A stretch of 64,000 bases of DNA, from positions 20,760-84,759 of the forward strand of contig DATGHL010000023.1 in the NCBI GenBank assembly GCA_035308025.1, in the 5' to 3' direction. Below the pieces are notes generated by a model, which saw nothing but the letters and a program-made list of their open reading frames with translations, did not search any database and was not told the DNA's origin. The position numbers and the translations under genes are program-made. Below are positions 9,202 through 17,001 of the stretch, in pieces; position 1 is the stretch's first letter, and each line of letters begins with the position of its first letter. The stretch comes from Candidatus Binataceae bacterium (GTDB lineage: Bacteria; Desulfobacterota; Binatia; Binatales; Binataceae).

Positions 9202-9678
9202 TCACACGATAAAAGTGAGGTTGTCGATCACCTCGTCGTTATTGACCAGAATGGCTTTTTTCGCCGCGATCTTCCATCGCCCGGCCTCGAAACGCATCTG
9301 ATGCTCGTAACGGCCGGCGAAAACCCGCTCCCGCCCGCGACGAAGCTCGTAAAGGATAAAAGCCGAAGCGACCTTCGCCGCGGCGTCCGTGGTTTCCTCG
9401 ATCTGCACATTCGCGATCAGGCGGCGGGTCTTTGAGGGTGGACTTTGCGCGTGCGCGAGCCCAGTGCCGAGTCGGGCCACGCGGTCGCGCAGCCGTGCGC
9501 CGTTATCGTAGACGATCGAAATGGCACGCGCTGGATCGCCGCCCTCGCCCCCCATGGGAATCCAATAAGTAATGTCGTCGGTGAGAGAATTCAGCCAATC
9601 AGCGTAGCGTCCTTCGTCGAGCAGGCGCGCCTCCGCATAAAGCAGATCCTCCGCATGCGAGCGTTGCAGCCCGGCCAT
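9202..9678 (-). CDS. aromatic-ring-hydroxylating dioxygenase, beta subunit
   Basis: 158 residues with the NTF2/SnoaL-like cone fold of dioxygenase small subunits: E-A-x-L-L-D-E-G-R-Y-x-D-W near residue 20, then ITYWIPM, the R-x-x-N-V segment (RRLIANVQIEE) and the closing R-W-K-I-A-x-K-K-A-I-L-V-N-N. The subunit has no cofactor; it supports the catalytic alpha subunit in an alpha3beta3 complex. It starts 14 bases after the alpha subunit gene ends, as expected for co-translated subunits. Confidence 0.9.
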   Translation of the reverse strand: MAGLQRSHAEDLLYAEARLLDEGRYADWLNSLTDDITYWIPMGGEGGDPARAISIVYDNGARLRDRVARLGTGLAHAQSPPSKTRRLIANVQIEETTDAAAKVASAFILYELRRGRERVFAGRYEHQMRFEAGRWKIAAKKAILVNNDEVIDNLTFIV

Positions 9679-9692
9679 CGTCGCGGAACCGC

Positions 9693-11018
9693 CTACGAGC
9701 CTGAGGCGATCAGCGCCAGCTTTGCCGGACGTGGTTCAGTCGCCGCCGCGCCGCAAATCACCTCGCGCCAGCGGCGGTAGAGGGCGCGCTGGGGAACTTC
9801 GTCGGTCAGATGCGCCGCGATGATGCCGTCGGGTGTAATGACCTCGCGTTCGAGCCCGCGGCTCAATTCGAGCCACTCTGCGCCTTTGACCGCCAGTCCT
9901 GCGGTGCAGCGGTTGAACATCTCGACGTCGTCCGGCGCACCACCGCCGGCCGGGCCGTAAAAGGATTCGTGCGCGCGCAGCCGCGCGACGTTGATCTCTT
10001 CGGGCACGCCACGCAAAGTCGTCGGCGTCGCAAAGACCTCGGTGCGATTGAATGCGATCGGAATGACTTGGCGCAATTGGACGCCGATGATCAACAAATT
10101 CGGAAAAATCGCCAGATTGACGTTCGAGGCCCCCAGAATCTCGCTGGTGCGCTGCTTGCCGAATCGCCGCTGAAGGCTGTCGAGGTAGGCGTCCGTCGCA
10201 GCCTGCGAACTCATGCCGCGAAACAAATTATTCACCGGCTGCTCGACGCGCCGCTTCGGCGCCGTATCCAGAATCGAATGGCCGTGCCCTAGGTCCTTGC
10301 TCTCCATCGCGGTGCTTTCATTGAAGAGCTTCATCAGCTTACGGCCCAGCCGCTTGCCCTGCACCTCAAAGAACGATTGATGGACGAAGTTGGCGTGATA
10401 GCCGTCGACGCCGTTCTCCATCTGGAATTTCCAGTTGCCGTCGTAGCCGTATTTATGGGTGCCGGCGCGCGCCGCGATCTCACCCTCGGGCGACAGATCC
10501 ATAAACAGATCGAGATAGTACTTCGCGTTGCCGAGATAGTCAGGCAGTTCTTCGACGTCGGCGCTCAGGCTCGTAAACACCAGCCCTCGGTAGATCGCGA
10601 CTTTCGCCGGTTTGATCAGCGCGAATTTGCTGCGATCGAACTTGCTGCCGAAACCGCCGGCGTACGGCACGCCAATCAGCTCGCCACGGCTGTTGTAAGT
10701 CCAGCCGTGATACCAGCATCGCAGATAATTCGAGTTGCCACGCTCCTGCTGGCAAATGGTCGCGCCGCGATGCATACAGCGGTTCATCACGACATGCACG
10801 CGGCCATCTTCGTCGCGCGAGAGGATCGCAGGCTGCGTGCCGATCCGCACGGTTTTGTAATCGCCGGGCTCGGCGACCTCGCTCTCGTGGCCGAGGTAAA
10901 CCCAGTTGCGCTCGAAAATCCGCTCTATTTCGAGCTCGAAAATCTCCGGCGTGACGTAGATCTTTCGATGGACCCGATGATCCTGCACCAACTCGGCGAG
11001 GTTGACTTGCTCGAGCAT
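9693..11018 (-). CDS. Rieske aromatic-ring-hydroxylating dioxygenase, alpha subunit
   Basis: Catalytic subunit that adds O2 to an aromatic ring to give a cis-dihydrodiol. Rieske [2Fe-2S] ligands: Cys81-x-His83 and Cys101-x2-His104 (CMHRG and CWYHGW). The mononuclear iron site is seen in ENGVDGYHANFVHQ, giving the two histidines and the bridging Asp. ATG 11018 is chosen for the GGGAGG five bases upstream; ATG 11045 is the longer option. Length 441 fits. No ferredoxin or reductase gene lies next to it, so electron transfer partners must be encoded elsewhere. Confidence 0.93.
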   Translation of the reverse strand: MLEQVNLAELVQDHRVHRKIYVTPEIFELEIERIFERNWVYLGHESEVAEPGDYKTVRIGTQPAILSRDEDGRVHVVMNRCMHRGATICQQERGNSNYLRCWYHGWTYNSRGELIGVPYAGGFGSKFDRSKFALIKPAKVAIYRGLVFTSLSADVEELPDYLGNAKYYLDLFMDLSPEGEIAARAGTHKYGYDGNWKFQMENGVDGYHANFVHQSFFEVQGKRLGRKLMKLFNESTAMESKDLGHGHSILDTAPKRRVEQPVNNLFRGMSSQAATDAYLDSLQRRFGKQRTSEILGASNVNLAIFPNLLIIGVQLRQVIPIAFNRTEVFATPTTLRGVPEEINVARLRAHESFYGPAGGGAPDDVEMFNRCTAGLAVKGAEWLELSRGLEREVITPDGIIAAHLTDEVPQRALYRRWREVICGAAATEPRPAKLALIASGS

Positions 11019-11111
11019 CGCTGCCTCCCTTGCGGAAAAGCGCATCGTTCGCCCTGACGGGCGGCTCTATTAGAGCACTTTCTTGATAAAAATGGCGAGC
11101 GCGAGAAAGTA

Positions 11112-11141
11112 AACGCCGCCGGTATTTTAGCCGGCGGCGTT
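11112..11141. terminator. 11-bp hairpin between amidohydrolase remnant and dioxygenase genes
   Basis: AACGCCGCCGG (11112-11122) pairs perfectly with CCGGCGGCGTT (11131-11141) around TATTTTAG. No long T-run follows on either strand (minus strand reads TTTACTTTC). It sits between the remnant at 11165 and the dioxygenase alpha gene and may end transcription coming from the DsbA-like gene. Confidence 0.5.
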
Positions 11142-11164
11142 CATTGCCTCACGATGGCCCGAAC

Positions 11165-11280
11165 TCAGACCGACAAGTGATAAACGCCCGCGACGTTATC
11201 GTGCAGGATGGCATCCTTCTCGACGGGCGTCATGGCCTGCTGCCACCAGAAACGCAGCCAAGCAGTTCGCTCCGGCTGGA
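11165..11280 (-). pseudogene. C-terminal fragment of an amidohydrolase-2 family gene
   Basis: The last residues before the stop (11165) read TPVEKDAILHDNVAGVYHLSV, nearly the same as the end of the complete amidohydrolase at 13463-14566 (TTVEKDAILHDNVAELYNLSI). Upstream of about 35 residues the similarity ends and the frame runs into the antisense of the DsbA-like gene end, so only the 3' tip of a paralogue survives. No start or catalytic part is present. It points to a deletion or insertion that brought the DsbA-like gene against a broken amidohydrolase gene. Confidence 0.75.
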
Positions 11281-11282
11281 GT

Positions 11283-12371
11283 TCATCGCGCCGCTTCTTT
11301 TTCCGGCGCCGGGGGGGCCTTAAGCTCGTCGTCGACGGCGGCGGAAAATGCCTCCGGCGACTGTGCCCCCGACAATTCGCGTCCATTCAGGAAAAACGTA
11401 GGAGTTCCGGTAAGGCCAAGCTTGGTCCCCTGATCGCGATCGCTTATGACCGCGGCCCGATACTTCTTGGAGTCGAGACAATGGTTGAAGCTCGCCGTGT
11501 CGAGCCCTAACTTCGCCGCCGTAGTTCTGAGATCGGACAAGTCAAGCTTGCTTTGGTCCGCGAGCAAAGCGTCGTGATAGGGCCAGAATTTACCCTGTTC
11601 ATTGGCGCATCGCGCGGCCATCGAGGCGTCCAGTGCGTGCGGATGGAAGCCGAGTGGAAAGTCCATATAGACCAGGCGCACCTTGTTGCCGTATTGCTGC
11701 CTGACCTGCTTTATCGAGCCCTCGGCAGCCCGGCAGTACGGGCACTGGAAGTCCGCAAACTCGACGATCTGGACCGGCGCATTTTTGTCGCCCACAGCCG
11801 GGCTATCGCCCGTAGCCACCCCAAAGCGCGGCGCTTTCAGCGCAATTTGAACGTCCTGCGCGGCGCGCAACTTGGCAATTACCGCGTCCACCGCTTCACG
11901 CTGCCGCTTTTGTTGCAAAGCCGAAATCAGCAGAGGTTTTATTTTGTCGTAAGGCTGGTTTCCCGTCTTGACGTCAATCTGAGCCTTATGCGCGTCATAA
12001 TAGGTGCGTGCTTCGCTCTCAGTCACTACCGGGACTTTGGCCGCCTGCTTCATGTAATCTGCGGAATTCAGTTTTGCGTTCGCCGCCGCCTGTCTGATCA
12101 GATATTCGTCGATCATCTCGTCGAGCGCATTCTTACGCTCGTCGTAGAGATGCGCCGGACCTTTTTCTCCTAGCAGCCGCGTATCGACATCCTTTAGCGT
12201 GATTTGATAACTGCCAACCATAGCGACCACGCGGCTCGGGTCGTCCGTGGCTGATGTATCTGCCTGCGCTGCCGGCGCGCTCGGCAGCAGCCACATAAGC
12301 AGCCCGAAAAGGCCGATCACCGACAGGTTTCTCCATGATTGCGTCGCTATCTTGTGCCTGATTTGCATCAT
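11283..12371 (-). CDS. periplasmic DsbA-like thioredoxin-fold protein with SurA-like N-terminal domain
   Basis: 362 residues with a signal peptide (about 1-37, ending A-A-Q-A). Residues 46-180 resemble the helical peptide-binding part of SurA/PpiC chaperones (V-A-x-V-G-x-x-x-I-T-L-x-D-V, then E-x-x-I-D-E-Y-L). Residues 195-350 are a DsbA/Thioredoxin_4 domain with active site Cys210-Pro-Tyr-Cys213 and cis-Pro loop G-T-P-T-F. It likely acts on disulfides of exported proteins and holds unfolded clients. ATG 12371 follows AGAGGG by five bases. A promoter with a perfect TTGACA box lies upstream. It ends directly before an amidohydrolase remnant. Confidence 0.88.
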   Translation of the reverse strand: MMQIRHKIATQSWRNLSVIGLFGLLMWLLPSAPAAQADTSATDDPSRVVAMVGSYQITLKDVDTRLLGEKGPAHLYDERKNALDEMIDEYLIRQAAANAKLNSADYMKQAAKVPVVTESEARTYYDAHKAQIDVKTGNQPYDKIKPLLISALQQKRQREAVDAVIAKLRAAQDVQIALKAPRFGVATGDSPAVGDKNAPVQIVEFADFQCPYCRAAEGSIKQVRQQYGNKVRLVYMDFPLGFHPHALDASMAARCANEQGKFWPYHDALLADQSKLDLSDLRTTAAKLGLDTASFNHCLDSKKYRAAVISDRDQGTKLGLTGTPTFFLNGRELSGAQSPEAFSAAVDDELKAPPAPEKEAAR

Positions 12372-12718
12372 ATACACCCTCTTTGCTGAATATAACATCA
12401 TACTGCTTCTTTCGCAATTAGATTAGCTCTTGGGTTTTGTCAAAAAAACTCAAGATCGCTCTTGGGATAAGCTGACTCGCAACATCTTACACCCATCGGG
12501 TCCTAGCTCTCCCCATCACAACAGTTGAATAATCAGCTCTTCTTGGATATAACCACCGATAGATATATCGACGAGCCCTCACCAATGCAAATAGAAATAT
12601 TGATATGCTTAACAGCTTTGTACTGATCTGCGCTTGCGTATGTAACGCTTTTCAATTACAAGAGAGCTTGACGTGAGAGAGTCTGGTTAAGCGGCCGAAT
12701 AACGGAGGAGTAAACGTA
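12372..12718. other. divergent AT-rich intergenic region
   Basis: About 350 bases between the DsbA-like gene (minus) and the Cys-rich secreted protein (plus), clearly richer in A and T than its surroundings. It holds the minus-strand promoter at 12417-12443 and a 10-bp hairpin with one G-U pair (12429-12454) overlapping its -35 box. For the plus gene only a weak TTGCGT, 17 bases, TACAAG combination and a good GGAGGAG ribosome site are visible. No coding segment was recognised. Confidence 0.5.
12417..12443 (-). promoter_or_regulatory. sigma-70-like promoter for the DsbA-like gene
   Basis: On the minus strand TTGACA (12443-12438, perfect -35) is followed after 15 bases by TCTAAT (12422-12417, five of six -10 matches). 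The spacing is short but acceptable and the predicted start lies about 40 bases before ATG 12371. The -35 box sits in the loop and flank of an inverted repeat (12429-12454), a possible operator. Confidence 0.5.
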
Positions 12719-13300
12719 ATGGGCAAAAGAGGTACATTCATAGCGACGCTGGCGGCAGCGCTTCTGACAAGCGCCGCCCTCGCACTGGCATTGCCGTCGC
12801 CGACCCCGACCCCGTCGGGAGCGCAGAACGGCGTCTACCAGGTTAACTATTACTCGAATGCTGGCAGCACAACGGACCCGGACGGCACGGTACGGATCGT
12901 CAACCCGTCGGGCTCGTCACTGTGCGCGTTGATCTACGTGACTGACGAAGATCAGGAACTGCGGGAATGCTGCGGATGCAACGTGACCGACCGGGGGACC
13001 CGCATCCTCAGCGTCGACACTGATCTGACGAGCAACCCCGCCAATGGCGTTTCAACCGTCAATGGATCGGTGGCGATTGTCTCGTCCTCAGCAACGAACT
13101 GCGACGCAAGCTTGGCGAAAACGTCTGGGAATCTCGCCGCTTACGAGACGCATCCGCAAAACGATGGCACCTTGACGGAAGATGAGTTCACGCCAAGTCC
13201 GTTGAGCCGTCCCGAGTTGAATGGCCTGCAGACGGCCTGCGCCGCGATCGAACTGGTCGGCAGCGGTAAAGGCATCTGCAGCTGCGGCACGGGCGGCTGA
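12719..13300 (+). CDS. secreted Cys-rich protein of unknown function
   Basis: 193 residues, signal peptide 1-25 (MGKRGTFIATL, hydrophobic core, ALALA) then a short Pro/Thr/Ser linker and a compact domain. The mature part contains eight or so cysteines in clusters, including E-C-C-G-C in the middle and a C-S-C-G-T-G-G C-terminus, so it is probably disulfide-stabilised outside the cytoplasm. No family is recognised. ATG 12719 has GGAGGAG eight bases upstream. A clear terminator follows at 13407-13445, so the gene is probably monocistronic. Confidence 0.75.
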   Translation: MGKRGTFIATLAAALLTSAALALALPSPTPTPSGAQNGVYQVNYYSNAGSTTDPDGTVRIVNPSGSSLCALIYVTDEDQELRECCGCNVTDRGTRILSVDTDLTSNPANGVSTVNGSVAIVSSSATNCDASLAKTSGNLAAYETHPQNDGTLTEDEFTPSPLSRPELNGLQTACAAIELVGSGKGICSCGTGG

Positions 13301-13406
13301 TCGCGTCAACGAAATGGGGGGAGCGAACCGTGGTTTCTGAAGATCGCACGTTCTGGGATGTAAACAAGTAGTCCGCGAACCGAACTCTCCACACGCGTCA
13401 ATGGAC

Positions 13407-13445
13407 AGCGCCGCCAGTCGTAAGACCAGCGGCGCTTCCTTTTTT
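13407..13445 (+). terminator. rho-independent terminator of the Cys-rich protein gene
   Basis: AGCGCCGC (13407-13414) and GCGGCGCT (13429-13436) form an 8-bp stem; inside it GTC and GAC extend the helix across a small internal loop to a GTAA tetraloop. TTCCTTTTTT follows (13436-13445). Convergent with the amidohydrolase gene ending at 13463. Confidence 0.75.
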
Positions 13446-13462
13446 CGGGAACTCGCGGAACT

Positions 13463-14566
13463 TTAGATCGACAAATTGTAGAGTTCCGCGACGTTGTCGT
13501 GCAGGATCGCGTCCTTCTCGACGGTCGTCAGACCCTTCGTATGCTCGGCGAGAATCTCCTGCGACCACGGCCAGGTTGAGTCGCTATGCGGAAAATCGTT
13601 CGCCCACATCAGGCGCTGATAATTGCACAGGTCCTTCGTCTTGAAGGCGACCCAGTCATCCTGGAAAGTCAGGTAAACGTGCTCGCGAAAATAATCGCTC
13701 GGCATCTTCTCGAGCTCCTTGCACCTCATCCAGGTCCGGTGGCGGTTGTAGGCGTGGTCCATCCGGTACATGAAGTGCGGCACCCAGCCGGCGTCGGCCT
13801 CGACGCAGACGATCTTCAGCTTGGGATGGCGCTCGAAAACGCCGCCGTAAATGAACGTGCCGATGATGTCCTGGTTGCCGCGGATGATCGACATGAAACT
13901 GTTGATCAGCGGTCCGCGTCCACGGCTGCCGACCTGATCGCTTTTGCTGGTCAGGATATGGAAGCTGATCGGCATCTCGAGGTCGATCGCCGCTTCCCAG
14001 TAGGGCCCATAGCAGGGGTCGTCGAAATCGCTCACCTGCGGATTGCCGGTCAGCATCACGCCGCGCAATCCCAGCGCCTTCATTTCGCGCAGCTCCTCGA
14101 TACCCTCCTCAACTGAGCGCATCGTACTTTGGCCGAGCCCGATCAAACGCTCCGGGCTCCCCGCGCAGAATTCGGCGATCCAGCGGTTGTAGGCGTCGAA
14201 ACAGGCTTTCTTGTAGTCAAAATCCTGATGGTTGCAGATCATCATCCCAATGGTTGGATAGATAACCTCGGCCGACACGCCGTCGCGATCCTGATCGGCG
14301 AGCCGCGCTTTCGGATCCCAGCCGCCGCGATGCAGGCTTTCGAAGGTCGAGCCGTACGCCCGCAGGTCCTCGGGCCGCTTGCCGGCTGCGGCCGCAAGCG
14401 CAATTCCCAAGGGCTTCTTCATGCCGTGAATGACGAAGAGGTCGCCCTTGGCCTCGTCACGCACGATCCTCGGCGCAATGTCGCGATACTTCGGATCGAT
14501 GTTATCGATGTAGCAGTTCGGCGGCTCGGTGATGTGCGAGTCGGCTGAGATAATGGTTTTGCCCAT
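13463..14566 (-). CDS. amidohydrolase-2 family metal-dependent hydrolase
   Basis: TIM-barrel amidohydrolase of the ACMSD-like group that hydrolyses or decarboxylates small carboxylic compounds. 367 residues; N-terminal metal site appears as I-S-A-D-S-H-I-T-E-P, a central His in ISFHILT, and W-A-N-D-F-P-H-S-D-S-T-W-P near the C-terminus, which carries the final conserved Asp. GGAGG lies four to five bases before ATG 14566. Proteins of this type are highly expanded in actinobacteria and Binatota-like genomes with unknown substrates. A fragment of a close paralogue remains at 11165. Confidence 0.88.
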   Translation of the reverse strand: MGKTIISADSHITEPPNCYIDNIDPKYRDIAPRIVRDEAKGDLFVIHGMKKPLGIALAAAAGKRPEDLRAYGSTFESLHRGGWDPKARLADQDRDGVSAEVIYPTIGMMICNHQDFDYKKACFDAYNRWIAEFCAGSPERLIGLGQSTMRSVEEGIEELREMKALGLRGVMLTGNPQVSDFDDPCYGPYWEAAIDLEMPISFHILTSKSDQVGSRGRGPLINSFMSIIRGNQDIIGTFIYGGVFERHPKLKIVCVEADAGWVPHFMYRMDHAYNRHRTWMRCKELEKMPSDYFREHVYLTFQDDWVAFKTKDLCNYQRLMWANDFPHSDSTWPWSQEILAEHTKGLTTVEKDAILHDNVAELYNLSI

Positions 14567-14725
14567 GGTTCCTCCTGAGGGTCCGCGGCGCGACGCGCTG
14601 GCGGCCCAGTCTTATTCCTACATAAGGATAGCTTAGCACCCCGGCTTTTCCAACGATAAACGACCAACGCACGCAATCGCGCCGCCGAGGCTCAGGCGCT
14701 AGACTCGCTCATTCGGTTTTATTCG

Positions 14726-15163
14726 ATGACGTCGTATCACCTGCTCGCGCCGATCAACTCGGTCCTGAACGCGCTCGCAGCGCTACTTCTGCTGGCCGGT
14801 TTCTACTGCATTCGGCGCCGATGGATTCGCGCACATCGCGCCTGCATGATCGCAGCGTTCACCGTGTCGTCGATTTTTTTTGCCTCTTACTGCTTCTATC
14901 ACTATGAGGTTGGGGACGTTCACTTTCGGGGCTACGGACTGATCCGGCCCCTCTACTTCTCAATTTTGATCTCTCACATCGCGCTGGCGGGCGCGATCGT
15001 ACCGCTCGCCATAATCACGCTTTCCCGGGCCTTACGCGGCAACTTTGCGCAGCATCGGCGGATCGCGCGCTGGACCTTGCCGATCTGGATTTACGTATCC
15101 ATCACGGGCATCGCGACGTATTTGATCTGCTACCAGCTCTATCCGCCCGGATATGGCAAGTAA
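14726..15163 (+). CDS. DUF420 membrane protein
   Basis: 145 residues with four predicted membrane helices (about 10-28, 38-58, 80-103, 117-137) and the family's conserved histidines in SYCFYHYEVGD, ILISHIALA and AQHRRIARWTLPIW. DUF420 proteins (YozB/CtaM-like) are linked with haem-copper oxidase assembly in several bacteria; no oxidase gene is adjacent here. Divergent from the amidohydrolase gene with no visible strong ribosome site. Confidence 0.85.
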   Translation: MTSYHLLAPINSVLNALAALLLLAGFYCIRRRWIRAHRACMIAAFTVSSIFFASYCFYHYEVGDVHFRGYGLIRPLYFSILISHIALAGAIVPLAIITLSRALRGNFAQHRRIARWTLPIWIYVSITGIATYLICYQLYPPGYGK

Positions 15164-15246
15164 CAGGGCGATTACCGCGACTGATCGCGGGTCACCGAGA
15201 GGTCGGCCCTTCGGCTATCGGACTGAATCCGCTTAAGACCGTTGAA

Positions 15247-15954
15247 CTATTCCTGGTAGAGCGCTGGGAAACGCTTCTGTAGCGCCGCCAATTTCGGCTG
15301 ATCGTTGATGATGATGTAAGGGCTATCCGGGTGCAGTGCGAGGTAGTTTTGATGGTAATCCTCGGCGGGGTAGAAAACCTTTAGCGGGACGACCTGGGTC
15401 ACGATCGGTTCAGAAAAAATCTTTTCCCGCGCGAGTTCGGCGACGTACTGCTGAGCCATCTTCTTCTGACTCTCGTCCGTATAGAAAATTGACGAGCGGT
15501 ATTGCGTTCCTTCGTCGGGACCTTGCCGATCCAACTCCGTCGGATCGTGCGCGACCAGGAAGAAGACCTTCAGCAGATCGCCGTATGAGACTCGGGACGG
15601 ATCATAGGTTACTTCCACCGACTCCGCGTGTCCGGTCGTGCCGGTACTCACCAGCTCGTAGCTTGGATCGACCGCAGCTCCGCCGGTATATCCTGAAACG
15701 ACCTTGGTGACGCCCTTGACGTGCTTAAAGACCGCGTCCACGCCCCAGAAACAGCCGCCGGCGAAGACCGCGGTCGCAGGCTCCGCAGCCGCTTCCGCGG
15801 ACGATCTGCCTGCCCCGGCGCCAAACAGCAGACTCGCGCCAATCATGAGAGCTAACGCCAGATGCGTCCGCGATCGGCCCAAGTTGGATCTCTTCAAATC
15901 ATCGATACCGCTCGCGCCGCCCACGTTCACACCGACCATCTCGATACTTGCCAC
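15247..15954 (-). CDS. msrA: peptide-methionine (S)-S-oxide reductase MsrA, exported form
   Basis: Reduces S-methionine sulfoxide in damaged proteins. The catalytic motif GGCFWG is present (AVFAGGCFWGVDAVF), followed by VVSGYTGG, GHAESVEVTYDP, the QYRSSIFY strand and EDYHQNYLALHP. A hydrophobic segment ending G-R-S-S-A-E-A-A-A precedes the domain, so this copy is probably periplasmic. The first 20 or so residues from the longest start (15954) are not typical of a signal peptide; an internal start nearer the R-S-R-T-H-L-A-L-A-L segment is possible. Confidence 0.93.
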   Translation of the reverse strand: MASIEMVGVNVGGASGIDDLKRSNLGRSRTHLALALMIGASLLFGAGAGRSSAEAAAEPATAVFAGGCFWGVDAVFKHVKGVTKVVSGYTGGAAVDPSYELVSTGTTGHAESVEVTYDPSRVSYGDLLKVFFLVAHDPTELDRQGPDEGTQYRSSIFYTDESQKKMAQQYVAELAREKIFSEPIVTQVVPLKVFYPAEDYHQNYLALHPDSPYIIINDQPKLAALQKRFPALYQE

Positions 15955-16092
15955 CTCGTTACTTGGACGATGAGACCTGAAAATTGTTCACCTTCGAGCC
16001 GCCCCTGCAAAGTCCTCAATCCGCGCGGTTTGCAGTCGTAATCGGAACCGACTAGCAATCTCCTCCATCAGACGAGGAGCCGGGAAGCGACG

Positions 16093-16917
16093 ATGGCCAT
16101 GGATCAGGAACTTACGGGCAAGGTTGCGATCATCACCGGCGCCGGACGAATGCGCAGCATCGGACGGCCGATCGCGAAGATGCTGGCGCAGGCCGGCGCC
16201 GCAATCGTGATCACGGGCACTGGACGGCGTCCCGAGGACTACCCCGACGACGAGAAGGCCGCCGGCTGGCGAGACATCGAGAGTGTCGCCGACGAGATCC
16301 GAACCGCCGGCGGACGATGCCTGGCGCTGGTTTCGGACATCCGCGACGAGCAGGCCGTCGACGAGCTGGTGAGCCAAACCGTCGCCGCCTACGGCCGCCT
16401 CGATATCGTGATCAACAATGCCAGCGCCGCGCGCGGACCCGACCGGGTGCCGGCGACCGAGCTCTCCTACGCGGTTTGGAAGAAAGTCTTCGCCACCAAC
16501 GTTGACGGAACCTTCCTGCTCGCGCGTGCGGCTGCGCGCCGCATGATCGCGCAGGGCGAAGGCGGCAGCATCGTCAACCTCTCATCGATTGCAAGCAAGC
16601 TGGCCTTCGCCAATACCGCCGCGTACGCTTCGTCGAAGGCCGCAATCAACGCGCTCAGCCGGGCGATGGCGCTCGAGCTGGCGCCCCATCGCATCCGCGT
16701 CAATGCGCTCTGCCCGGGTATCATCGATACCTTTCGCATGGACGATATCGGCCGCGGTGAGAAATGGCGGAACTTCGTCAAGACGATGATTCCGCTGGGC
16801 TACGCGGGCGACGGCAGCGAATGCGCGGAGATGGTGCTGTTTCTGGTGACGGATCACGGCAAGTGGATCACCGGCCAGGCCATCAATGTCGATGGCGGCA
16901 CCGTCTGGGGCAACTGA
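16093..16917 (+). CDS. SDR-family oxidoreductase
   Basis: 274 residues, classical SDR. Cofactor loop ITGAGRMRSIGRPIA is longer than the usual TGxxxGxG, NNAS motif (INNASAARG), catalytic Ser in NLSSIAS and Tyr-x3-Lys in YASSK, then PG and the terminal INVDGG. The acidic residue that normally selects NAD is not obvious; TGTGRR after the second strand suggests NADP. ATG 16093 starts just after GAGGAGCCGGGAAGC. Substrate unknown. Confidence 0.9.
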   Translation: MAMDQELTGKVAIITGAGRMRSIGRPIAKMLAQAGAAIVITGTGRRPEDYPDDEKAAGWRDIESVADEIRTAGGRCLALVSDIRDEQAVDELVSQTVAAYGRLDIVINNASAARGPDRVPATELSYAVWKKVFATNVDGTFLLARAAARRMIAQGEGGSIVNLSSIASKLAFANTAAYASSKAAINALSRAMALELAPHRIRVNALCPGIIDTFRMDDIGRGEKWRNFVKTMIPLGYAGDGSECAEMVLFLVTDHGKWITGQAINVDGGTVWGN

Positions 16918-17001
16918 ATTTGCCTTGATTGCCCTGAAAACCCAATCGCGGGCAGCACAACCTCCGGCTGCATCGTTCAACCGTCCAGTGGAGGTTAATC
17001 G

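Noticed and set aside
15165..15246. tRNA-like stretch with an anticodon-stem-like CGGACTGAATCCG
   Set aside because: No acceptor pairing, no TTCGA T-loop and no CCA or variable arm; only one stem is reminiscent.
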